Source: Echinarachnius parma
Taxonomy: Eukaryota; Echinodermata; Echinoidea; Clypeasteroida; Echinarachniidae
Length of the DNA: 64,000 nt
Reading direction: 5' to 3'
Assembly (NCBI GenBank): GCA_037951105.1
Contig: JBAMJV010009369.1
Coordinates: 1-64,000, forward strand
The notes under the pieces are model-generated. The model saw only the letters and a program-made list of their open reading frames with translations, was not told the DNA's origin and made no database searches. This document shows, piece by piece, positions 22,053-34,000 of the stretch. Numbering within the stretch: the first letter of the stretch is position 1; each line of letters begins with the position of its first letter. Position numbers and translations under genes: made by a program.

Positions 22053-25000
22053 GTATTAAGTCTAGATTCAGATAATTCTATAATTTTAGTCAATTCACAC
22101 ATCATATTTATGTACAGTATGTTATTGTTGATTTAAAGATTTAAGGACTTTGTCATTAATTAGATAATGTTTTGTATTGTCTTTTTTTTTAGGGGGGGGG
22201 GGGGGGGGTGAATGAGTATACTTGACATATTTCACCTGTTTTAAGCATGAATCCTTTGAATACAATTCAAATTGATTTTAATTCCATGTTTTTAGTTTTG
22301 ATATATATATGCTTGGATATTATTTGTTGATATCAATCGCTGATCCCTTTTAGTTCAACTTCAATTGTATCTAGATGATGTCCCTGATCTTGCGTTGCTG
22401 CACAAGCTCTTGCCGAACCAGCATCACCTCAACGAGATTCCTCATGATCCGTCATCATCAGTGGACAAGTCAATAAGCCGATGCTACTGCTGCACGCAGA
22501 GGAACCAGAGTGCCTTTGGGGGAGCTCCTTCTAGTCCTGGTGCCATCAACGTGGACTGCTCCCGCAACAATGAGACCTTCACAGAGACGGTGGCGATGTA
22601 TCAACGACTCCTGCGCATCAGTGAGGTCAAGTATGACAGCAGTGATCGGTCTGGAGGTGGGTTCCTGGAGATCTATGATGGAGGTCTAGGAGGTGTGGAC
22701 CTGGACAACATCCTCTTGGACCTGCTCACCATGAACTCTGCAGATGAGAGGTATCTATTTTTTTCTTTTTTCTTTTAAACGTAGTTTGGATTTGTAAATC
22801 AGATGGGCATTGCCTTCTTGGGATATGCTTCAAATTGATGGCAGTCCTAAAAAAAAAAACTAATTAATATTCCACTCCTAAATCAATGCTCAAAATTAAC
22901 TTTTTTTGCTGGTGGCCCGGTCGGGCCAGTAAAATTAGTATTTTTCTAAATTTGGTGGCCCGAAACCAAAATCTACTGGCCCGAAAAAATAAGGAAAAAC
23001 AAAAGTAAAATGTAAACAAACCATATTCATAGTACCCACTAGGCATTAGGCAATACTTGTTATTTTCCATTCCCCTTTGTTTCATTGTAAGATGAATTAA
23101 ATAAACATGAATTAGGATGAATGTGTGTGTGTCATGTCTTTTGTGGTGATGTGGTGTTTTATTGATCAAACAAACATTGGATTCTTCGTAAACAATATTG
23201 CAGACAAGTGAGACAACTCACAACACACTGTTCAAACTTCAAACATGATGTTGAATGTACGGGATTCATAACAAATTTGAAAGAAAAAAAAAAAAAAAAA
23301 AAAAAAAATCGTTTTAAAATTATTTTTTTTGGAGACACCCTGTAATTTGTTGTAGACACCGTGTAGTGCTGTTGGAATGCTTATACCACGGGTCTAGCAT
23401 TCATTAACATATACATTTTCTCACGTAAAAAAATTAAGGCTGAGTCGGTTCGGTCGATCACACCGGTTACCGACCGTTTCAATCGGGACCCGGTTTCGTT
23501 ATATCGGAAACGGTGCCCCGAAAAAAAATAAAAATAAATACAATGTTAAAAAAGAAATTAAGATTATCACAATAATGTAGCGGAATTCAAATAAAAACGG
23601 GGCAATTGATATCATTTACTTTAAAGAGTGGTTATTTTCGAGAAATTCTTGGTTCTTTACTTCGTTTGACAGTCAGAAATTGAACAGGAAGCGCAAAATT
23701 GCTAGTCATTTGAACGATATTGTCGGCGGATGTGCACACAATGTTAGTCCGATACTCCAGGGGAGTTGTCTGATGGATCTTTGTATGATCCAGCTGATAA
23801 GCCAGTGCATTCAAAAAGTAGCTCAAAATACGTTTTTTGGTCATTTGCACCATTTTAAAATGTTTTGATATTCTACTTACATGATTTCATGGCGTTTGAT
23901 AGCTGAACAGAAACAAAAATGAGCCCCAAAACAATGAAAACAATTAAGCAAAATATCGATAAAAAATGACTACATCGCTCCTATTCGCTTGTATACTTTG
24001 TGTGCAAACGTATGGCCGGCCTGGGATGAATTAGCATAGTTCCACCGGCCGGCGGATGAATCTCACGTAAGAAAAAAAGACCCGTAACTTGCATGCAAAG
24101 TATACGAGCGATATGCATGAAACAGCGGCCCGAAAACTTGCTGCATGCTGTAGCTCAATTCATCAACCTTCGATCCTCACGATCACGAATGTTCCTTGGA
24201 AATTTATCGATAATTCAGCACAGTTTTTTCATTGTTTTGGGGGTGATTTTGTATTCTGTTCAGCTTTCAAATGCCATGTTATCATGTAAGTAGACTACCA
24301 AAATGGTGTTGATTGCGAAAAGGCTAATTTATAGCCACTTTTTGAGGGCAGTGGCTCACAGTCACAAGCGATCGTTTCCCCCCGACTAGCGGGCTAAGTT
24401 TCTGTGAACCGCGTTGCGATGGGCAATGGTGAACAAACGATCGATTTATAGGTCCAATTTACTTTTTAAAAAAATACTTTTCATGCGAAACTGAGTTAAT
24501 TCTGGATAGTCTGTAACTATTTTCCCGTAAAGATTGATATGTAAATCCATAAAAGCCTCAGTATTTATAATGTTATTTGCATATAAAAAGAGCAATTTAA
24601 GCCCCAAACAGTGCACTTTTGCCGATGCGTGCACGATTGCGTGATTTTACCGGTCCGAGTTTCGACGGTAAAAATTTATCGGGATACCGGTTCCCGACCG
24701 GTAAAAGTTTATCGGGACCCGGTTCCGACAATTACCGACATGACTCAGCCTTAAAAAAAATAGTGGTTAGTACAAAAATTTCACATTTATTGGGTAGCAA
24801 CATAGTAACGGAGTAGTAATATATGAATATTCATGAGCAGCATATATGAATATTCATGATGCTCATTAGATATGCAAAATATGCAAAATAACTGAAATAA
24901 CTAACAACGATGTTTAATATGAATTTTTTTTGTATAACAACTGGTTAGAAAATAAGTACTGCTGCTCAATATTCATTTTTAACTAACCAATATTTTGTAT

Positions 25001-28000
25001 GTGAGAAAAGGGTATAAGTTGCTGAATGTTACGTTTAAAAGCAAGCTCTTGTCATGCCCTAAACAGGACTAAACATGACTACAAGGTATGTACAAATTTT
25101 TTTTTATTTTTATTTATTTATTTATTTATTTATTTTTTTGCTGGCCCAATCGGGCCACCAAACATTGAAATATGCGTTTTTTACTGGCCCGACAGCAATT
25201 TTTGGTGGCCCCGGGCCATCGGGCCTATGCTAATTTCGAGCATTGCCTAAATGGTTTGTAGAAAAACCCCTTACTCGGTTTACTTATGATATTTCAGTCA
25301 ACCACCAAACAGTCACTGTTACCGTCTTTCCAATATATATGTTACCTGTACAGTCGCTATCTACGCTTCAACTTGTCTGGCCACCAAACAAACTCTGAGG
25401 GCTACTTTGTCATCAACTCTCCCTCTCCCGATGTGGCTCCAACAATCGTGGTAAATCGGACCAGCGTGTCCCTCTCAGAGGACTCTGTTGACCACAGCAT
25501 GCCACTTATGCAGCAGGTATGTTTAACCCTCTGGTTACCAAGGTCGACTCTAGTTACGATACAAAATTAAAGCTATTGATTTGTTGTAGACTGCACACTA
25601 TAGGTAAGTGTGGAATGAATTAATATATACACACACACTTCTTATCAAGCTAAATATTATAACTTTTCACTGCAGATAAGTAAAGGGGATTATGATTAAG
25701 CTATTCAGGAAAAATCACTACAGATTCTTGTTCATTTAGTTTGGCGCTCAAGGGGTTAATGAAGGACTTGTCCTTAATGAATACGTTGGGAAGGAATTTC
25801 TAACGCTGCCAAAATCTACCAAAATAATGTTTTACTTATTTGCGGTTTCCCTTTGGAATGTAAAAGATATTCTGGGGAGATATCAGAATCTGTGACAGGT
25901 TTTTTTTTCAGTGATTCAAATATGCACTGTCATCTGTGTATAAAGTGGGGAGCAAATGTACCTTTCTAATTTGTTTTCCTGTAAGTTGGTTTCGTTGGTA
26001 TTTTTGTACAGTTGCATCCAGTCATCTGTGCAAAATATGTAATCTTTCACAATCAAATCATCTTGATTTACTGTTTTAAAGCATCTTTCTGCCGTATGTG
26101 TGTACTTTTTCATCTTAGAGTGATGCTGGCAATGTGCAGCTGTCTTCGGAGACCCTGAACAAGGTCATTGACACTGTGACCTTTGGCCTGGCAGGGACCG
26201 AGGACTGGATGTTACTGGGATCACTGGACATTGGCCTTTCTCTGGTGACCATCAATGACCCTGTGATGAATGGTAATTATAATGCTGTTAGGTAAAGAAA
26301 AAATCCCGGATCGATCTTGGATCGGTAGAATTCAAAATCGCTAACGAGATTCTCGGATCGGATCGGATCTCGGAAAAAAATAATATTGCAATTTGCTCTG
26401 AAAAAAATGCAGCGTTGTAGACTTATCTTTCTTGTTTTATATGCCAATAATATTAACAATGTTGACGCTTTGAGGCATGCACATATCAACCTTTACAGAA
26501 AAACAGTTACAGACTATTCAGAATTAACTAAGTTTCGCAAGAAAAGTATTTTTTCCGAAGTGAATTGGGCCTAGAAATCGATCGTTTGTTCAGCATCGCG
26601 CCACACATTCACAGAACTCAGCCGGCCACTCACGGGGAAACATCACATGAAAATATGTACGATCTTCTTGGTGAGGCCTTCAAAAAGTGGCTATAAATTA
26701 GCCTTTTTGTGATCAACACAATTTTGGTAGTCTACTTACATGATAACATGGCATTTGAAAGCTGAACAGATTTTAAAAAATACCCCCAAAACAATGAAAA
26801 ACTGGGCTGAATATATCGATAAATTTCCAAAGCACGTTCGTGAGGGAAGGTTGAAGTAGTTACGGTACCGGTAGCAGCAAGTTTTCGGGGCCGCTGCACT
26901 GCTGGCATGTTTCACGCATATTCGCTCGTGTACGGGTCTTTGTTTCATACGCCGGATTCATCCGCGATCTGTTATGTATTATACATGTAGTTGTTATTTA
27001 CCGATTTTTTTAGTAGTTGTTTGCATTGCTTTGGGGCTCAGTTTTTTTCTGTTCAGCTTTTAATAAACGCCATGCAATCATGTAAGTAGAATATCAAAAC
27101 ATTTAAACATGGTGCAAATAACCAAAATACGTATTTTGAGCCACTTTTAGAATGCACCGGCCGATCAGCTCGATCATACTGATATACATCTGAAGTCTCC
27201 CCGAGAGTGTCGGCCTAACTTTGTGTGCATTTCCGTCGGCAATATCGTTCAAATGACTAGCAATTTTGCGCATCCTGTTCAATTTTCGACTGCGAAACGA
27301 ATTAATGAACCAAGAATTTCTCCAAAATAACCACTCATAAAGTAAACAATATTGATTCCCCCATTCTTTATTTAAATTACACTACTTAATGGACTGTCAA
27401 ACATACACATTTTCAATAATTACTGGAGAAAATGGGTCGGCAAAATCTTCCGATATTTTCTACCGAGAAAATTTATTTCTCGGATCCGTCTCGGATCCGG
27501 CTCAGAAGCGATTATCGCCGGGAAATCGGATCGTTCCCGGATCGGATAACAGCATTAGGTAATTATCTTAACCCATTTGAGACAATTTGATTTTGATATA
27601 CCATAATAATAATATATCGTATTTGTATAGTGCCTAATGCAGAACAGCCTCTAAGGGCTTATTATTATCCCTGGTCATTTGGTACAGTTCAGACACGCAC
27701 AGTTATCTTGCACACATTCTCGACTCCTAGGGGAGCATACTATCCGCAGGCAACCATATAGGTGCACCAAGATTACATGCATTCTCCATAGGCTGGGGTC
27801 CAGCCTTAGTATTTTTGGGACGAGTCCTGAACGGGTTAAAGGCTACAGCTAGAGTACCGGATAACCTCTGCAACAATTTAGTGGCTGGAGGCATTATGAT
27901 TTGGGGTTGTCCATCTCTCTTTATGTATCATTCTCGTGGTCCTTGGGTCTTTAGTATCTTTAGGTCACTATAAGATTAGCTTTAGCTACTAAAATGTCTT

Positions 28001-31000
28001 AAATGCCAAATTTAACTTGCCTGAATATGCGTGCAATAGACCTCTAACGTTTGAAGAAAAAAATATTTATGAACTCAACCAAACCATAAGGAAACTAGTT
28101 TATTTCCAGCATTGATGAAAGGGGATTTCTAATAGACAACCACCTTACAGTTATCCTTTTGTGTGCAAATTAATTAACAATAGAATATCAATCACAACAC
28201 ATTTAAGTGTGTCGATCAACTGTGTCACTTTGATGAATGTTTTGATTTATTTATTTATTCAATTCAATCGTAAATAATCTGTATAATGTATTATTTCTCT
28301 ATTGATTGGATATTATCTGATTTTGAATTAGGTATTTAGATGAACAAGATAGGAAATTAATGCAAAACAAAATCTAACAAGCATTTAACAAATGGTTTTG
28401 GGATAAATGTAGGATTGGCAGCACAATGATCTCGACAATCTTTTTTTTCCAGATAACAAAAGCATACCCGAGTGTATTGTGTGAAACTCTTGTCTTTGTT
28501 TCGTTTTCTTTGCAGTTTCATTTCCCTTCTCACCAAGGGGTAGAAATGTTAGTCATGAAACGGATCTCGTTTCACATTCTATTTTTGGAATCTGAAAAAA
28601 AAAGGTTGGGAATTTAAAGGGGACCACCAGGCAAAGAACAACACATTATTATATGTTTTGGTACCGTTTTGTGATATCAAATAGATACCCAACATTTTGC
28701 AAAGGGATGTGTAATTCATAAACAAAGCAATTAATTTCCACCACTTACGGAACCACTATTATTTCCTGGTTCGTACGGGCCAAACATTTGCGAGTGCGTC
28801 AATGCGATTCACGCGTACGTTTGTAGACAATAGAATCCCGGGCGATTCGTTCGCTCTGCACACATTAGCCTTCGCAATTCAGACCGCATGAACGCATGCT
28901 TTAGAATGGTGAGGCTTTTTCCAATTTGTTTTTCTTTCTGGAAACATATTTTTGTGAACTTGTTGATGGAATGGAATACTAAAGATGTTACCTTTCTTTA
29001 ATAAGAATATGATTTTTGGGTGGTGGTACCCTTTAAGGAAGAAAGGTTGTGCTTTAAAACTTCATTGTCATGTATTTAGCACACACAAAAAAAGTTATTT
29101 GAATATTTTAACGAGGAGTGTTAAAGCACTGCTGACCTTTGATCGTTGGAACAGATCATAGTAAATCATAAATGTTTGATTCAAATATTATTTTGTGTAT
29201 TATATATTCTTAGAAATACATTTAAATGTCATTGACTCCCTGTGTACATGAATATTGATTCACCATGAAACATATAATGAACATATTTTCACTGTTTGGT
29301 CTGTTATAGGTCTTAGAGCGTGCAAGGGCAAGCTGCTTCAGTGGGGTCCAGGGGGCAGAGCCCCCATAAGCTTTTGGATTTTAGCTATATTCAAAGCTCC
29401 AAAATCAAAACCGCAGATAACAAGTAAAAAAAAAGAAGAGAAACATAAGTGGGGGGCCTTAGGGGGTGGGGGTGGGTAGGGCCCAAGATACAACCCCCCC
29501 CCCTCCTCGCATCTCCACAGGGTTTGAAAGTACTTGATTAGATATAATCCAAGGTGCTTTTTTTTTTTCTTCTCATATGCAACCACAGGTGTTGATTCTA
29601 TCCAGCGCTGCTATTCACCCAAGCCCAAAGAGCAGCTAGCGTTTGCCGTGTCCACCCCTACGAAGGGAATTGACAATTCCTGTCCTCTGCCACCCGTGGT
29701 GATCAACGAGCTCAACCCGGACAGTCCCATTATAGATCTAGGGGAGTACGTGGAGCTTTCCAGCCTGGGTGTCCCTCACTTCCCGATCAACAATATCACT
29801 TTGGTATGCTTTATACAGTCCTTATTTTCTAATCAACAACATCATTTTGGTATGCTTTAATTGTGCATCCCTTATTTTCTAATCAAGAATATCTCTTTGG
29901 TGTGCTTTATACATTCCTTATATTTCCAATAAAAAATATGACTTTTTGTTATGCACGACCTAGTGTTTGTTTTGATACAAAGGCAAGCGGCCAGCTCCAA
30001 CTTATTATCAAAAGTCCAAATCATAAAAGTTGTATAGAACCATTGCTATGATGTAAAAATAAGAATTGGCTCTCATTACTTTGTTGATCCATGCCATTTC
30101 TATCCCTCCTCCAATGAAGTGGCCGAAGGCATTATGTTTTGGGGTTGTCTGTCTGTCCCGTTTTCGTTCTCGCGATATCTCAAGAACCGTTTGAAGGATC
30201 AATTTCAAACTTGGTATGAGTGTACATATTGGGGTAACAATGATCTGTTTAATTTTAGGGGTCAAGAGGTCAAGGTCACTGGCTGCTTTCAAAATCTTTC
30301 AAAATCTTTCAAAATCTCAAGAACTGAATGACAGATTACAATTAAACTTGGAACCTGTATGTATTTTGGGGAGCCAATGACTTGGCTAGACTTTGTGGTC
30401 ATGAGGTCAAAGGTCATGGAGCTCACACTGTATTAAAAATAGCTTATAGACATGATTTTTCGATAATGGGTTGACAGATAACCACCAAACTGGTACCTTG
30501 ATCAAACTTGGGAGAGATAATGGACTAATTAGATTAGAGCTTTAGGTCGAAAGTCAAAGGTCACATAGCTCATTATATATCCAAACATAAAATGTAATTG
30601 CAATATCTCAAGACCCTGTCAATAAGTACCATGTATCTTGTGGAACCAATGAGCTAGCTGGCTACATTTTGGGGTCACAAGGTCAAAGGTCACAGGGCTC
30701 ATTATATATGCACAAATTACTTCTTGAGAAACGGTTGACATAATACCATCAAACTTCAATTAAAAGAATTAATTCAGTGCAAGATCATTTGAGCGTGATG
30801 TAAAAATCACGCAATGGCGGAGACGTCTCTTTCGACAGCAGTCGAAGATCCATCTAGTTTTATCTATAATCAAATTCTTGTCACATCAAAGATTATATAC
30901 ACAACCTTACTAGTACTTAATATCAACATTAATGCCACACCATGGAAAGTTATCAACAAATACCCACTACTTTTTGGGACAGTGGCTGCATTGCCAAAAC

Positions 31001-34000
31001 GACACCCAGTCATACTCATTTACGGTTATGTATATGGGTCTATCTATAGTATTTAATATACATTATAAACATTGAAGTTAATTTCAATCATGTGTGCATG
31101 TTGAAAATATTGATTATCCAATTTACAGCTGACTGACTGCAATAACCTGCAAGCAATCAATCGTATATACCTTGCACATCTGTTCTTCTTCTTCACACTT
31201 ATTAGTCAATGTTATTGTTTTGTGCAGTAATTGTATGATGTTCAGTATGCTTTCGTATTTGTCCACAATTTCGCTCGCTGTAATGCTTTTAAATTTACTT
31301 GCTTTAATATGTTCCCGCGATTTTGGGACACTGTACCTGCAGATTGCAGGGATTTATTTGTCTATTCTTCTGTCAATACTGTCTTGTCAGTACCTATTTT
31401 CTCTTCCTCCTACTGAGGTACCGTTTTAGTAGCATTACTTCTGTGGTCGGTATCAATGTATTTTTAATGTTTTTTATGTCTTTGATATGTCAATGCTCGA
31501 AATTAACTTTTTTTGCTGGTGGCCCGGTCAGGCCAGTAAAATTAGTATTTTTCCAAATTTGGTGGCCCGAAACCAAAATCTACTGGCCCGAAAAAATAAG
31601 GAAAAACAAAAGTAAAATGTATACAATAACCATATTCATAGTTTCAGGGTACTGGGCAATACTTTTTATCAAACAAACATTGGATTCTTCATAAACAATA
31701 TTGCAGACAAGTGAGACAACTCACAACACACTGTTCAAACTTCAAACATGATGTTGAATTTACGGGATTCATTACAAATTACATTTTTTTTTTTTAGACA
31801 CCCTGTAATTGACACCATGTAGTGAATATTCATGAGCAGCATATATGAATATTCATGATGCTCATTAGATTGTTAAAATACGCAAAATAACTGAAATAAC
31901 TAACAACGATTTTTAATATGAATTTTTTTTTTATAACAACTGGTTCGAAAATGAGTACTGCTGCTCAAGAATATATGAATATTCATTAGCAGCAGTGTTA
32001 CTTGCTCAATTAACTTGCAACTTTTTAACTAACCAATATTTTGTATGTGAGAAAAGGGTATAAGTTGCTGAATGCTACGTTTAAAATCAAGCTCTTGTCA
32101 TGTCCTAAACATGACTTAAAAAAAAAATATATATATATATATATAACAAATTGCAAGGAGTAATCATAAATGATTGAGAAGGAAGAATAATAGTAGGCGT
32201 AGCTTAATAAGCAATGTTCCTCCTTTTAATCCACCAAATGAAAAAAGGCACTGGTCGAAAAATTGGTCTCCGCCAGGACTCGAACCTGGGTCTCCGGCTT
32301 GGAACGCCGATGCCTTAACCACTAGGCCACGGGGACCGTGTGATTAAAGACAGATCCAGTTCAGGTCATTGGCAAGCCAATCTCTCGGCCCTTTGTACTC
32401 AAGTATTCATGGGGAAGGAGTTACGAACAATGCAAGCCGCCTTTACTTCAGCTGGATCACAATAGAGTGATTCAAGTATTAGTTAGAACATATGTAAGCG
32501 AGAAGTGAACTAATACATACAGCTTCGGTTTCTTCCAATATATAAATAATTGCAAGGAGTAATCATAAATGATTGAGAAGGAAGAATAATAGTAGGCGTA
32601 GCTTAATAAGCAATGTTCCTCCTTTTAATCCACCAAATGAAAAAAGGCACTGGTCGAAAAATTGTTCTCCGCCAGGACTCGAACCTGGGTCTCCGGCTTG
32701 GAACGCCGATGCCTTAAAGTGATTATTCAAAGAAAAAGCAACATAAGCCAAGTTTCATCTTTACAAAAAGTTCAAATCATACAGAAAATGAAAATATCAC
32801 TTTCCAAGTACTCGCACATCCGAAAAAAAAAAAAAAATGAAAATACTAAACGCTGCTTCAAAACCACAATCCCGCTACGAGCGGGGTCCGATAGCTGGAT
32901 GTGTTGTACTGACGTAGAGCGAGGGGTTATCCAATCAGAAGCCTCGGTTTCTACCACATTATATACCGGATTTATAACCCTTTATACCGGGGATTCCGTG
33001 GTTGTTTTAACTATATTATATACAATTATGGTGGTTCAAACTTTTTGAACTAATGCATAAACAGCTTTTATTCGTTGTAAATGTATTCTTTTATTCATTT
33101 ATATGTCTGATAATGTAAAAATACAGGTAAATAAATCACCTAGTCTGCGAGTGAAATCATACTACGTGCGGTGCGATGTGAGTGTATAGGCTAGTGTGTA
33201 CCGTGCATGCACCCCGGGCGTCCCCGCGCACGTACGAATGGTACAGGTGCCAGCGCCTCCAATTCAGCTCGCGCTCCTCCTCTCGATCTTCTTTAGCTCT
33301 CCTCGATACCCGCCCGCGCCCCCGGCCCAGCCAGCTAACCCAGACGCCCCGCTCACATGCACACACCGGCCCAATCGACGGGTTAAAACATGCAAAATTA
33401 AAACTCTGCTCGATCAAGATCACATGGCCTGCTGGCCTGCACAATAATACTATACTAGCTAGCATGCACTGCATCAAATGTTTAGCGTGCAAATTAAAAA
33501 CACGTGTGCTACGAACGTAATTTTCCGAACAAATAATCCTGGATCGGACGAAGATATTTTCACGATTTGACAGCATTAATTGTCATTGAGCTGAGCTGAG
33601 CGAAGTATCGGAGAGGTGTTCTATGTCTCGTCTAGCTCATCTTGTACTTCAAAACTCAAATCTGAATTCAAGTCGTCCGCCATTCGAGGTGCTTTAGTCA
33701 AAAGAAGTTGGAGTAACACGAACAAGATGTCAGCAGAATCTGCACGCTAACCTATATAAAATGCACCGTTCGCGCATGCGCAATCGATATAGCTGAGAAT
33801 GTGCATCCTCGGGTGACGTCATCAATCTAAGCGGCGAAATCACGGTGGATACGGGCTTGGTTTGAAGGGTGAATTTTTCACATTTTCAATTTAAAAAAAA
33901 AAATATAAAACAATTTGCACAAAATCTGAAATTTTCCAGTCTTATAAAGTAGATGATTACCTTCACATTCATACCAAATTCGACTCAATTTATAATCAAT

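Noticed and set aside
25286-25353. Upstream acceptor at 25297 for LTD exon 3
   Set aside because: It puts the LTD strands out of frame with exon 2 and reaches a stop; 25353 keeps the frame.
33157-33576. 139-residue minus-strand and 112-residue plus-strand open frames
   Set aside because: They overlap in a GC-rich block of the TTAA insertion; no recognisable domain or splice signals. Kept only as a promoter-like region.
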